In this document: positions 52,282-61,605 of the stretch, piece after piece
Layout: each line of letters starts with the position of its first letter
Numbering within the stretch: the stretch's first letter is position 1
Source of the DNA: Planctomycetota bacterium
GTDB taxonomy: Bacteria; Planctomycetota; UBA8742; UBA2392
Direction of reading: 5' to 3'
Length of the DNA: 64,000 nt
Assembly (NCBI GenBank): GCA_016712285.1
Contig: JADJRK010000001.1
Span: 1,302,001-1,366,000 of the forward strand
Program-made: the position numbers and the translations under genes
Notes under the pieces: generated by a model
Databases searched by the model: none
Told to the model about the DNA's origin: nothing
The model's input: the letters and a program-made list of their open reading frames with translations, nothing else

Positions 52282-53826
52282 ATGAAGTTCGTCCTCAAGA
52301 ACCTGGCCCGCCGCAAGCTTCGCACGTTCTTCAGCGTGCTTGGTGTTGGCGTCGGCGTTTCGATCATGGTCGCGCTGTTCACGATCAGCGATGACCTTGT
52401 AGGCCAGATCCAGGAAGCATTCGAGACACAGCGCGGCGACCTGGTCGTCACCCAGGCCACAGCCGAAGAGCTCGAGAGCGACGTGCCCCTGTACCACGAA
52501 GACCAGCTCAAGGCGATTGAAGGCGTGCACACCGTGTCGCCGATGATCGCGGCCATTCTGCGCACCGACGCCGACTTTGATGACCGGCCCGCAATCCTTT
52601 ACTACGGCCTCACCGGCAACAACCCCATGATCCGCCACATGGAGATGCTGGAGGGCGAGCCGATCAGCGACGAACACCCCAGCGGCGTCGTCTTTGGCTG
52701 GCGCGCGTGGGAGATTTTGCAGGACAAGATGGGTGAGAAAGCCCCGGTCGTGGGGCAATCGCTCGACCTGATGAACATCGTGACCAGCGAGGGCTTTACA
52801 CAGGTTTTCAGCCGCCCCGACAACTGGGACGACATGTCGGACTACGGCAAAAAGATGTGGGCGCTGATGCGCCTGACGAAAGAACTGGGCGTGCACCAGG
52901 ACGCCATCAAGGAAGAAACGCCCGAGGAGTATGAGGCGCGCACCGGCCGCAAAGCCCCGCCGCCAAGGCCGCTGAACGTGCTGGGCATGCCGCTGGATGA
53001 TGACCAGTACGCCAAGTGGCTGAAAGAGCGCCACGGCATCGACTACAACCCGGCTGACCCGGTGTACGCCTACCAGATGAAGCTGCAACTGATGACCCGC
53101 GGCGTGTGCCGCACGGGCATCATGATCCAGGATTCGGCGGTGTTCTTTCACCTGAAGGTCGCGCAGATCATCAAGGGCAAGCACGAGCGCACGGAGAAGA
53201 TCAAGGTGAAAAAGGGCGGCAAAATGGTCGAGGAAGAAATCGCCCGCCCCGCCTCGTGCACGAACTTTCTGCTTGAGGTCAACACGCGTCACGCCACAGA
53301 AGACCGCGCCCTGACCGAAGCCGAGCACGCAGCGCTGGTGTCGGACGTTCGCGGCAAGATCAACGAGTCGATTGACGAGCTGCGCGCGATCAAGAGCGCC
53401 GACATTCTGCAGCGGCACAAGGAAGTTGAGTTCTTCGAGAAGTTCGGGCTGGTCATCAGCCTGATCGCCGCGCTGGCCGGCGCCATCGGCATTCTGAACA
53501 CCATGACGCTGAGCGTGTATGAACGCACGCGCGAGATCGGCTTGTTGCTCGCGGTCGGCTGGAGCCGTGCGCGGGTGCTGAGCAGCATCATGCTGGAAGG
53601 GCTGATCCTGTCGATTCTGGGCGGCGGCGCGGGCGTGGCGTTCGGGTCGCTGGAAGTGCAGATCGCGCGACAGTACTTCGCAATGGACGCCCTGAGCGGC
53701 ACACTGAACATCGAACGCAGCCTGCAGGCGCTGGCTCTGGCCTTCGCAATCGGGTTTCTGGCAAGCCTGTACCCGGCAATCCGCGCGTCACTACTGCAAC
53801 CCATCGACGCGTTGCGCCACGAATAA
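52282..53826 (+). CDS. ABC transporter permease, MacB/FtsX type
   Basis: The 514-aa protein starts NLARRKLRTFFSVLGVGVGVSIM, the first membrane helix of MacB/LolE-type permeases. A large periplasmic domain (~45-375) includes a charged insertion (KGKHERTEKIKVKKGGKMVEEE, in part KIKVKKGGKMVEEE). The C-terminal FtsX domain has three helices with ERTREIGLLLAVGWSRARVLSSIMLEG, the usual coupling segment. No ATPase gene is adjacent, so its partner must lie elsewhere. Confidence 0.88.
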   Translation: MKFVLKNLARRKLRTFFSVLGVGVGVSIMVALFTISDDLVGQIQEAFETQRGDLVVTQATAEELESDVPLYHEDQLKAIEGVHTVSPMIAAILRTDADFDDRPAILYYGLTGNNPMIRHMEMLEGEPISDEHPSGVVFGWRAWEILQDKMGEKAPVVGQSLDLMNIVTSEGFTQVFSRPDNWDDMSDYGKKMWALMRLTKELGVHQDAIKEETPEEYEARTGRKAPPPRPLNVLGMPLDDDQYAKWLKERHGIDYNPADPVYAYQMKLQLMTRGVCRTGIMIQDSAVFFHLKVAQIIKGKHERTEKIKVKKGGKMVEEEIARPASCTNFLLEVNTRHATEDRALTEAEHAALVSDVRGKINESIDELRAIKSADILQRHKEVEFFEKFGLVISLIAALAGAIGILNTMTLSVYERTREIGLLLAVGWSRARVLSSIMLEGLILSILGGGAGVAFGSLEVQIARQYFAMDALSGTLNIERSLQALALAFAIGFLASLYPAIRASLLQPIDALRHE

Positions 53827-53834
53827 CGGCCGCG

Positions 53835-54260
53835 TTACACCGCGAAGTTGAACCCGGTTTCTAGCTTTACGCCTACGCCGCCTACCTGGCGGCCTACTCT
53901 TACGGGTACGGCGGCGGCTTCTACGCCTTTGAACGGGCCGTCCATGATGGTGAACTGGATGCGAACGAACTCGCCGATTTCTTCGGGTTTGACGCCGTCG
54001 AAGGTTTCCTGGATTTCGATGGCGGTCAGAAACGCGCCGTCCAGGCTCAGGTCACGCAGCAGCGCTTTGCCCTTGCACAGGTCCTTGTTGCCCGGGCCCA
54101 GCAGCTTGAGCGCAATCGGCACTTCCAGCGTGGCGCGCTGGTAGCGGCGGCGGTCCTGGGCGTCGAAATCGAACTGGCCTGCCGCGTCTGTCGCGTCAAA
54201 GTCCAGCTCGTCCGGCGCGATCTCGCGGATGCGCCCGCCCTTGCCCGAATTGTCCGCCAT
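53835..54260 (-). CDS. PilZ-domain protein
   Basis: The start at 54260 follows AGGGGAGGGC. The 141-aa protein has the cyclic-di-GMP motif pair: RRRYQR near residue 37 and DLSLDGAFL (D-x-S-x-x-G) about 35 residues later. It then closes the beta barrel (VPVRVGRQVGGVGVKLETGF). It probably reads out c-di-GMP; the HD-GYP protein and pilus genes in this window are natural partners (inference). Confidence 0.88.
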   Translation of the reverse strand: MADNSGKGGRIREIAPDELDFDATDAAGQFDFDAQDRRRYQRATLEVPIALKLLGPGNKDLCKGKALLRDLSLDGAFLTAIEIQETFDGVKPEEIGEFVRIQFTIMDGPFKGVEAAAVPVRVGRQVGGVGVKLETGFNFAV

Positions 54261-54477
54261 GCCCTCCCCTGCAACCTGATCGTGAGCGACCGGTGCGTGT
54301 GCGATTGTAGCGAGCATTGCCGATTCCCCCAAGTGTACCTGTGCCTGTGAACGGGAAATGGCTGTTTGGTGTTCGGCACAGTTCTGTCACGTTTCCGTAT
54401 CACCAGTCACTTGCGAATCGTTAAGATGTCACGAAGAATGGCCTAACAGCTCGTTAAGTGCCGACTTGTGAAACCTG

Positions 54478-55641
54478 ATGTCCAACGCTACCGCAATTGC
54501 TGACGCACCCACCGGCGCACACCAATCGGTGTCGCCCGGCGAATTGCGCGAGATTGCCGACATCCGCGCACGCACCGCGCCCGTCGCGCTTTGGCGCTGG
54601 GCCTTCCGCATCTTCCGCTTTGAAGAAGCCATCATCGTCGGCCTGCTGGCCTGTTTCGTCACCCTGTACCTGCTGCTGCCGGGCACGCCTTCGTTTGAGA
54701 CGCTTTGGGCCGGCTTCACCTACAACTTTCATGGCCGCGGCACGATGTGGATGTTCACGCTGTGGTGCGCATTAGGCACGGCGTTTCTGCTGCTGGTCGC
54801 CATGCTGCCGCTGGCACGGGGCGGCGCGGGCCGCAAGCTGATGCAGGGCGTTTGGGGAGACGCCGTCGGTCCCGCCGCACGCAGTAAAGCCACCCTGTTC
54901 TGGGGTCTTGGCGGTGTGCGTGCCTATGTGCCGTTTCTGGCGTGCATGGGCGTGTATGAGATGAACAAGCGGCTGATCCCGGCTGTGCGCGGCGACACGC
55001 TGTACGACGTTGAGATGGCCAAGTTCGACTTCTGGCTTTTCGGCGACTTGAGCGCCGCGATTGTGCGCAAGTGGATGCACGCGGACTGGATCACCAGCCT
55101 GATCGGCACGTTCGGGTTGACACAAATGGATATCCACGAAGCCGCCTACATCAGCTATGTGTACGCGGCGCCGGCGCTGGCATTGGCGCTGTGGTTTCTG
55201 GGGCGGCGCACGATCTACAACCGGTTCATCGGCGCGCTGGTGATCTGCGGCGCGCTGGCCTACATCGGGTATGTGCTGGTGCCCGTGGTGGGCCCGAAGT
55301 ACGTGTTTGAAGACCGCTGGCTTGCCGGCAGTGAAGGCGCGCTGGCCTTCATGGACGACATCAAGGGCCGCAACCGCGACTGCTTTCCCAGCCTGCACAC
55401 GGCCTGGACCACGCTGTTCCTGATCGCGAGCTGGAAAGGCATTCGCCCGCTGTTCTGGGTGTATCTGCCGGTGGGCATCGCGGTGTACATCGCGACGCTG
55501 TACGGCGGCTACCACTACATTCCGGACATCATCGCCGGGCACGCGCTGGCCTTCTTCGCCTGGTGGGCCGCCAAGCCGCTAAGAGAGTGGTGGGACCGCC
55601 GCGCGGGCAAAGTGCCCGAACTGCAACTGTCGCAGCGCTGA
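54478..55641 (+). CDS. PAP2-family membrane protein, inositolphosphotransferase-like
   Basis: The 387-aa protein has six or more membrane helices. It carries the AUR1/IPC-synthase version of the PAP2 motifs: RDCFPSLHTAWTT and GGYHYIPDIIAGH, plus the upstream DFWLFG. The relevant His and Asp residues are present. Family members transfer phosphoinositol or a similar head group, or hydrolyse lipid phosphates. An inositol-lipid or sphingolipid-like role is possible but not shown. Confidence 0.82.
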   Translation: MSNATAIADAPTGAHQSVSPGELREIADIRARTAPVALWRWAFRIFRFEEAIIVGLLACFVTLYLLLPGTPSFETLWAGFTYNFHGRGTMWMFTLWCALGTAFLLLVAMLPLARGGAGRKLMQGVWGDAVGPAARSKATLFWGLGGVRAYVPFLACMGVYEMNKRLIPAVRGDTLYDVEMAKFDFWLFGDLSAAIVRKWMHADWITSLIGTFGLTQMDIHEAAYISYVYAAPALALALWFLGRRTIYNRFIGALVICGALAYIGYVLVPVVGPKYVFEDRWLAGSEGALAFMDDIKGRNRDCFPSLHTAWTTLFLIASWKGIRPLFWVYLPVGIAVYIATLYGGYHYIPDIIAGHALAFFAWWAAKPLREWWDRRAGKVPELQLSQR

Positions 55642-55651
55642 CAACATCCAT

Positions 55652-55713
55652 GGCACACAAAGCCACGAAAACACAAAGCGCAGTGCTTCGTGACTTCGTG
55701 TGAACTCGTGTTT
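55652..55713. repeat. Long hairpin with 9-nt-period arms (CACGAAA type)
   Basis: The left arm is built of CACAAAG/CACGAAA steps (55652-55678). The right arm (CTTCGTGACTTCGTGTGAAC ..., from 55686) is an imperfect inverted complement. It directly follows the PAP2 gene. Confidence 0.75.
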
Positions 55714-55778
55714 GCCGTTACACAAATCGTGTGGTTATAGAGTCGTACGCCACCTGCCAGTCCGCTAGGCTTGCTGGC

Positions 55779-56030
55779 ATGCAGTGTCACGCGAAGATTC
55801 TGGCCGAGTACCGCGGCTATCGACGCGCGGGCGCCTGCCAGTTCCTTGGATTGCTGCTCACCTGCGGGCTTGGGGTCTGGGTGGATGTATACTTCTGGCC
55901 TGTCGCGCTGGTGGTTTGTTTCGCGTCACTCGGGGTCATGACCTTCGGGTTCTGGCAGTTGCGGTATCTGAAATCTTCACGAGCGGTTTCGCAAAAGCGT
56001 ATCGTCGCAACATCGGGGGAGCGGCCTTGA
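55779..56030 (+). CDS. Small two-helix membrane protein
   Basis: An 83-aa product (MQCHAKILAEYRGYRRAGAC ...) with two membrane helices (FLGLLLTCGLGVWVDVYF and VALVVCFASLGVMTFGFW). Its TGA overlaps the TTG start of the sigma factor gene. The overlap suggests co-expression, but no anti-sigma motif is present. Confidence 0.5.
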   Translation: MQCHAKILAEYRGYRRAGACQFLGLLLTCGLGVWVDVYFWPVALVVCFASLGVMTFGFWQLRYLKSSRAVSQKRIVATSGERP

Positions 56031-56779
56031 TTTCTATCAACACAGACCTGCTGGGCCGCCTGAAGAAGGCTGATGCCTCAGCGTGGTACGAAATGTGGGA
56101 CGTCTTCGGGCCCAGCATTGAGCGCATGATCGGCAGCATTGCCTCGCGCTACTTCGGCCAGGAGACGATCAAAGACGTCAGCCAGGAGACGCTGGCCCGC
56201 GTGTACCAGGAGATCGCCAAGTTCGACCCCAACCGCGGCGTCAAGTTCAGCACGTGGCTTTACGCCATTGCCAAGCACGTGGTGTACAGCGAACTGACCT
56301 CGCGCAGCGCCCAGAAGCGCGGCGGCGGCACCAAGCCGATGAGCCTTGACGATACCCTGTACGAGGTCAGCACCACGGCCCCGCCCGACGTTGAGTTCGA
56401 AGCCGCCGTCTTTCGCGCCAAGGTGTACCGGGCACTCAAGGAAGTCGAGAAAATCGCCGACTTCACCGAGTTCGAGTGTTATCGCCTGCGCCTGACTGAC
56501 GGCATCCAGGGCAAGGAAATCAGCGACAAGCTGGGCGTAAGCGAAGCCAGCGTGTCGCGCTATCTCAAGCGCGTGCGCGACCAGATTCGTGAAGCCGTGG
56601 GCCAGGCCATCGTGGGCTATTCGTGGACCGACGACGAGAAGTCCGAATTCGACAAGAGCGGCTTGACCAACCACGACGACGACAGCTTCGACGCGGCGCT
56701 GAGCGACATCTACCTGCAGGACGAAGCCACAAGGCGCGATTACGGCAAACTGCAAAAAACCGCGCGCAGTGTGCGGTGA
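56027..56779 (+). CDS. ECF-type RNA polymerase sigma factor
   Basis: The TTG at 56027 is chosen because GGGGGAG precedes it and the family's region 2 begins soon after. The 250-aa protein has region 2 (DVSQETLARVYQEIAKFDPN ... FSTWLYAIAKHVVYSEL) and region 4 (YRLRLTDGIQGKEISDKLGVSEASVSRYLKRV). The acidic C-terminal tail (~45 residues, NHDDDSFDAALSDIY) is not usual in plain ECF factors and might be a regulatory extension. Confidence 0.88.
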   Translation: MISINTDLLGRLKKADASAWYEMWDVFGPSIERMIGSIASRYFGQETIKDVSQETLARVYQEIAKFDPNRGVKFSTWLYAIAKHVVYSELTSRSAQKRGGGTKPMSLDDTLYEVSTTAPPDVEFEAAVFRAKVYRALKEVEKIADFTEFECYRLRLTDGIQGKEISDKLGVSEASVSRYLKRVRDQIREAVGQAIVGYSWTDDEKSEFDKSGLTNHDDDSFDAALSDIYLQDEATRRDYGKLQKTARSVR

Positions 56780-56784
56780 ACGGC

Positions 56785-56928
56785 TTTGGCCGCCAAGGCG
56801 CCAAGTGAGGCCAAGAACTTCCTGTATCAAACCGAGTAACAGAGTAACGGAGGACTTGTGAGCTCTGTTTCTCTGTTGCTCCGTTTTCAAGTGCAGTACT
56901 TGGCGGCTCTTGGCCCCTTGGCGGCAAT
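56785..56928. repeat. Nested double hairpin with 9-nt-period arms
   Basis: The outer arms (TTTGGCCGCCAAGGCGCCAA ... at 56785-56816, and its inverted partner at 56900-56928) are built of GCCAAG steps. The inner arms (56829-56853, CCGAGTAACAGAGTAACGGAG-like, and 56863-56887) are of the AACAGAG/AACGGAG type. Two repeat families are therefore nested one inside the other. It fills most of the gap before the kinase gene. Confidence 0.82.
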
Positions 56929-57035
56929 AATCCGAGCCCCCTTTGGCGTTTTGTCGCGTACCCGGTTCTAATGGAATCGTGAAAGAACGGAGGGCTCTTC
57001 CTCAATAACTACTGGCCGGTTTTGTCGGAGCTGCC

Positions 57036-59333
57036 ATGTATTGTTGGGGGGCTGCCATGCGCGCGAAAACTGCTCAGGTCATGGATAGTGCTGAAGCCGG
57101 CGCCCCGCCCGGCCACCGCGACGTTTTCACCGAGTACAAACGCCGCAAGCTCGCCCGCGCCGCCGCCGACAAACCACCGCTGACACTGGGCAACGTCGTT
57201 CACTTCATCATCGCCGTGTTCTTTCTCTGGCCGATCTTTCTGGTCATCGCTGCCATCTGGTCCCTGGGCGACGCCGTCAACTTCATCCGCCACAGCGTCG
57301 AGGCCTGCATCAGCAGCACCTTCTGGTTCGGCCGCCTGTGCAAAGAATGGACCGGCGGCATGTACCTGCACAAAACCTCGCCCGCGATGATGCGCCTGCG
57401 CGGCCAGCGCAAAGCCTTCGGCCACGAAGCCGCCAAGGACTGGAAAGACGCGGGCCGCGCCCTGCTGGGCATCGGCCGGGCATGGAGCAAGACGTTCGGC
57501 CTTGGCGGGTTGTTCAACAGCCTTGAGAAACGCATCGAGCATGCCAACCACGATTGGCGGCGCTATGTGGCAACGGCGGCCTACGACAACAGCGAGGCGC
57601 CGGCCGAGTTCCCCGCGCAGTACGTCGTCGTGGACGAATTGCCCCGCGGCGGCTCAAGCGCGCGGCTTTACGTGGTGCGCAAAGCCGACGAGCCCAACGG
57701 GCAGTTGTTCGTGCTCAAGTACTTCAACCTGCGCAGCGGCGGCAACCTCGAAAGTGTGGTGCGCGAAAGCCAGGCCGCGCAGCTTGCCCAGAAACTTGGG
57801 CTGATCATTGAAAGCAAGCTGGGTGACAACTCGTTCTGGTACGTCATGCCCTACTACTCGGGCGAGACGCTGACCGAGGGCGTGATGCGCAACATTCGCG
57901 AGGCCCGCGAGAAAGACGGCCTCGGCAACCACTACCGCGTCAGCCTTGGCTATTGCCACCAGTTGCTGCAGATCATCGCCCAGTACCACGAGTCGGGCGT
58001 GTTTCACAAAGACATCAAGCCCGACAACCTGATCATCAACGGCGAGAAGATTTACCTGGTGGATATCGGCTTGATGACGCCGCTGTCCAGCATGGCGCAG
58101 CTCACGACCCACGGCACCGAGTACTTCCGCGACCCCGAAATGGTCAAACTTGCACTCGAAGGCCGCGAAGTGCGCGAAGTGGATGCCAGCAAGTTCGATG
58201 TCTACAGCATCGGCGCTGTGCTGTTCTTCGCCCTGTCCGGCGAGTTCCCGACCAGCGGCGCGCTGTCACGCCTGCCGCGCGAAGTGCCCATGGCGGCCCA
58301 ATGGGTCGTCAACCGCGCGATGACCGGCATGCACCAGCGCTACGAGAACGCCCGCGCCATGCTGACTGACGTGGACTACCTGTGCTGGGCCGCAAGCCAG
58401 GGCACGCTTGAGCAGGTCAAACCCGCCGATCTGCCCAGCTTCAAGGGCATGCCGGTGCCACCGCACCTGCAGGGCCTGCCCGCGGACAACAACACCGAGT
58501 GGCGCGAAAAGCTGGCGGCAGCGCCCGGCGGCTACGGCGCGTGGTACAGCGCGCCCCACTACGACAAGCCGCGCGCCGAGTTCGGGTTCAAGAAGGTCGC
58601 GGCGATTCTCGTGCTGGTTGGCGGGCTGGCATTCATCGGCCTGGCGTCGCTTGGCGCCATTGCCGACTACAAGCGCAAGAACCAGCAGGTGGCGGCACAG
58701 CCTGCACCCGAGAGCTCGCTGGCCGACCGGCTTCCCGGCGAACAGGCAAGCCTGAAGCCGCTTTTTAAAGACATCGACAGCGCGCTGGCCCGTGGCGTAG
58801 AGGCCGACAGCGTGCGCTTCACGCAGCCTGTTGCAAGCGTGGACCTGAACCCCGTGGTATTGCGCAGCATCGACGACCTGAGCGCAGAGTGGGAACGCGA
58901 CATCCTGGCCCAGCTGCGCAAACACAACCTGAAAAAGCCGGGCGAAGTGTTCGACAAGCGCCGCCTGGTCTTCATCTCGCTGGAAACCGACGAGCACGAC
59001 ATCGGCAAAGCCGCCGGCCTTGAAGTCGAGTTGCCGCTGGAGGCTGCCCGCCGCGAACTTGCCGCCGCGCACTGGGAAAAGGCAGACATCGCCAAGGTGC
59101 GAGCGCTGCTTGACAACGTGAGCGACCGTCTTGCCCTGCACCGCGAACTGGCCGCCAAGTACGCCGACGCGGGCGCGGTGCCGCCGATCATCGTGGCCTA
59201 CACGATTGAACACAACGAACAGGGCCCGCTGCTGCAAGCCCGCGTGATCTATCCCGGCCGCGAACACACCATGCTCGTGCCGTTCACCACGGGCACCGGC
59301 AACCGGCAACCGACACCGGTGCGGGGCGATTGA
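57036..59333 (+). CDS. Membrane Ser/Thr kinase-like protein with altered HRD and DFG
   Basis: A 765-aa protein; the ATG at 57057 (after GGGGGG) is a near-equal alternative start. A hydrophobic N-terminal segment (~47-75, VVHFIIAVFFLWPIFLVIAAIW) precedes a kinase domain (~192-455): Gly loop ELPRGGSSARLYVV, Lys in LFVLKYF, HKDIKPDNLI (~323) in place of HRD, and VDIGL in place of DFG. A second helix (~522-543, AAILVLVGGLAFIGLASLGAI) leads to ~220 extracytoplasmic residues. Catalytic Asp and Lys remain, so weak or atypical activity is possible. It is followed by TPM and Tim44-like genes. Confidence 0.85.
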   Translation: MYCWGAAMRAKTAQVMDSAEAGAPPGHRDVFTEYKRRKLARAAADKPPLTLGNVVHFIIAVFFLWPIFLVIAAIWSLGDAVNFIRHSVEACISSTFWFGRLCKEWTGGMYLHKTSPAMMRLRGQRKAFGHEAAKDWKDAGRALLGIGRAWSKTFGLGGLFNSLEKRIEHANHDWRRYVATAAYDNSEAPAEFPAQYVVVDELPRGGSSARLYVVRKADEPNGQLFVLKYFNLRSGGNLESVVRESQAAQLAQKLGLIIESKLGDNSFWYVMPYYSGETLTEGVMRNIREAREKDGLGNHYRVSLGYCHQLLQIIAQYHESGVFHKDIKPDNLIINGEKIYLVDIGLMTPLSSMAQLTTHGTEYFRDPEMVKLALEGREVREVDASKFDVYSIGAVLFFALSGEFPTSGALSRLPREVPMAAQWVVNRAMTGMHQRYENARAMLTDVDYLCWAASQGTLEQVKPADLPSFKGMPVPPHLQGLPADNNTEWREKLAAAPGGYGAWYSAPHYDKPRAEFGFKKVAAILVLVGGLAFIGLASLGAIADYKRKNQQVAAQPAPESSLADRLPGEQASLKPLFKDIDSALARGVEADSVRFTQPVASVDLNPVVLRSIDDLSAEWERDILAQLRKHNLKKPGEVFDKRRLVFISLETDEHDIGKAAGLEVELPLEAARRELAAAHWEKADIAKVRALLDNVSDRLALHRELAAKYADAGAVPPIIVAYTIEHNEQGPLLQARVIYPGREHTMLVPFTTGTGNRQPTPVRGD

Positions 59334-59434
59334 GCGCCGCGTATCCGCCGTTACACATGCCACGCGCTTTTGTAGATTCCCTGTCTGCGTTCCGCGGTTA
59401 GTTTGCAGGCAGGGGGTGCGCCATCGGCAAGGCG

Positions 59435-60082
59435 TTGCAGAACCGTTCGCTACTCAGCACCGCATCGCTTGATCGCATCGAGCTGGCGGTCGCTGACGCT
59501 GAGAAGTCCACAAGCTGCGAATTCATCGTCGTGCTCGCGCCCGCCAGCAGCCGCTATGAGGGCCGCGCGCTTCGCACCGGCGCCGCCGCGGCTGTGCTGG
59601 TGTTTGTGGCATTGTACTGGATCAATGAGCTGTGGCTTTACGGCGCCCCAGACGCGTTGCTGCTGTTGCTGGAGGCTGCAGCCGCGGGCGCATTAACCGC
59701 GCTGGCGTTTTCGCGCATCGCGGTGTTGCGCCGCTCGATCCTGCCGCGCTGGCGCATGCAGTCAGCGGTTCAGGACGCCGCCAACGCCGTCTTTACTGAC
59801 GAGAATGTTTCCCTGACCAAGGACCGCAACGCCGTGCTGCTGTACGTGTCAGTGCTCGAAGGCGAGGCGCGGCTGATGCCCGACATTGGCGCCCAAAACC
59901 GGCTGCACGACGCCACGCTTGGCGAAATCAGCGCAGCGCTGGCGAGTGCCCGCGCAGGCGACCCGACGCAACTGGTATGCGACGCCATTCGCAAGCTGGG
60001 GCAAAGCTGCGTTGAGTGCTTTCCTGTACAGGCCGACGACCAGAACGAACTGCCGGACCGCCCGCAGATAAGGATGCCGTGA
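59435..60082 (+). CDS. TPM-domain-like membrane protein
   Basis: A 215-aa protein; no ATG is available, so the TTG at 59435 is taken with low certainty. It has VADAEKSTSCEFIVVLAPAS, the entry strand of TPM domains (IxxAExxTSGEIxV), then two membrane helices, then a cytoplasmic part (NVSLTKDRNAVLLYVSVLEG) also typical of TPM proteins. The domain is split by the helices. Its TGA overlaps the GTG of the Tim44-like gene. Confidence 0.7.
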   Translation: MQNRSLLSTASLDRIELAVADAEKSTSCEFIVVLAPASSRYEGRALRTGAAAAVLVFVALYWINELWLYGAPDALLLLLEAAAAGALTALAFSRIAVLRRSILPRWRMQSAVQDAANAVFTDENVSLTKDRNAVLLYVSVLEGEARLMPDIGAQNRLHDATLGEISAALASARAGDPTQLVCDAIRKLGQSCVECFPVQADDQNELPDRPQIRMP

Positions 60083-61584
60083 AGCGCGCCCTTGCATGGT
60101 TTCTGCTGCTGTCGCCGCTGTTTGCGGCTGTGCTCGCCTCTGAGCTTGAGGCGCGTGCGGGCGGCGGCGGCGGCTATTCCGGCGGCGGCGGCGGCGGCGG
60201 GGGAAGCGGCGGCGGCGGAGATGGTATCGGCGCGTTGATTTACCTGGTGATTCGGCTGGTGATCTTTCTGTGGACTGAGGGCGGCATACCCGGAAAGATC
60301 GCGTCGGTCGTCATCATCGCTGCCCTGGTGTGGTTCCTGATCTGGCGCTTCAAGCAGAAGCAGAAAGAACAGGAACAGAACCGGCAAGCCGGCCGCCTGA
60401 TTCACAGCCGTGGGCAGCAGCGCCGGCAGGCGCAGGGTGTGGGGCTGGTGCGGCAGCACGACCCGAACTTCTCGCGCGTGCTGTTCATCGACTTTGCGCA
60501 CCTGGTGTACGTGAAGCTGCACGAGTCGCGCGGCGGCATCGCGCGGCGCAACCCGGAACAGTTCGCGGTGGCGCCATACCTGGCGCCTGAGCTGCGCGAG
60601 CAGATCAAGCAATCCAACGTGCAGATCAGCGAGGTTGTCGTAGGCGCGCTGACGCTCGAGCGCACCTGGGTGGTCGGCGACTTCGTGAACATCGCGGTGC
60701 GCGTGAAATCCAACGTCGTCGAGAACAGCAAGCGCCTCTACCTTGAGCAGCGCCTCAGCTTCCGGCGCATCAAAGGCGTGACCACACGCGCGCCCGAGAA
60801 AGTGCTCGACCTCGGCTGCCCGAATTGCGGCTCGCCGCAAGAGCCCGGCGTGGACGGCCGCTGCCCCAGTTGCGGCAGCATCACCAGCCGCGGCGAGCTG
60901 GATTGGCAGGTGGCGCGCATCGAAACCCTGGACCGCAAACAGGTGCCGCCGCCGATCGGCCATTCGGGAGGCGTTGAGGTTGGCACGAGCGACCCGACAT
61001 TGTTCGCACCAGACCTGGCGGCTGCACGGCGCAGCCTGGCCATGCGCGACCCCGCGTTTTCGTGGCACGCCTTTACGGCGCGGGTGCAGCACATGTTCAT
61101 GCAGATCCAGCACGGCTGGAGCACGCTGGATGAGTCGAAGCTGCGGCCCTTCGAGACCGACACGGTGTTCGACGCGCATCGGTACTGGCTGCAACGCTAT
61201 CGAGAGACGGGCACGCGCAATGTGCTGACCGACGTGCGCATCCTGCGCATTGAGGTGGCCAAGATTGAGCATGACGCGTACTTCGACGCGATCACGACGC
61301 GCATCTTCGCCACGATCAAGGACAGCACAGTGGACAGCACCGGCAAAGTGCTGAGCGGCAACCCGAACAAGGACCGCACGTTCAGCGAGTACTGGACCGT
61401 CGTGCGCCGCAGCGACATCGCCCACCGACAAAGCGGCGACCCGCGCCAGTGCCCGAACTGCGGCGCGGCGCTTGACCGCATCAACATGGCCGGCAAGTGC
61501 GAGTACTGCGGCGGCAAGGTCATCAGCGGCGAGTTCGACTGGGTGCTCGCAATCATCGAACAAGACGAAGAATACGCGGGCTAA
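60079..61584 (+). CDS. Tim44-like membrane protein with two zinc ribbons
   Basis: The GTG at 60079 (AAGGATGCC before it, overlap with the TPM stop) gives a signal-like N-terminus, a Gly-rich stretch (~30-50) and membrane helices (~52-90). Two Tim44-like domains follow (DPNFSRVLFIDFAHLVYVKL and AFTARVQHMFMQIQHGWSTL ... LRPFETDTVFDAHRYWLQRY). A CPNCG ... CPSCG ribbon lies between (~245-268) and a CPNCG ... CEYCG ribbon near the end. Tim44 domains bind membranes and unfolded chains in mitochondria; bacterial versions are poorly known. Context with a TPM protein recurs in bacteria, from memory. Confidence 0.82.
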   Translation: MKRALAWFLLLSPLFAAVLASELEARAGGGGGYSGGGGGGGGSGGGGDGIGALIYLVIRLVIFLWTEGGIPGKIASVVIIAALVWFLIWRFKQKQKEQEQNRQAGRLIHSRGQQRRQAQGVGLVRQHDPNFSRVLFIDFAHLVYVKLHESRGGIARRNPEQFAVAPYLAPELREQIKQSNVQISEVVVGALTLERTWVVGDFVNIAVRVKSNVVENSKRLYLEQRLSFRRIKGVTTRAPEKVLDLGCPNCGSPQEPGVDGRCPSCGSITSRGELDWQVARIETLDRKQVPPPIGHSGGVEVGTSDPTLFAPDLAAARRSLAMRDPAFSWHAFTARVQHMFMQIQHGWSTLDESKLRPFETDTVFDAHRYWLQRYRETGTRNVLTDVRILRIEVAKIEHDAYFDAITTRIFATIKDSTVDSTGKVLSGNPNKDRTFSEYWTVVRRSDIAHRQSGDPRQCPNCGAALDRINMAGKCEYCGGKVISGEFDWVLAIIEQDEEYAG

Positions 61585-61605
61585 GTCTTGCGCGCGGAAG
61601 TCGCC

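Noticed and set aside
59770..61563. 597-codon minus-strand frame opposite the Tim44-like gene
   Set aside because: Antisense shadow; the plus strand has zinc ribbons, membrane helices and coupled start/stop overlaps.
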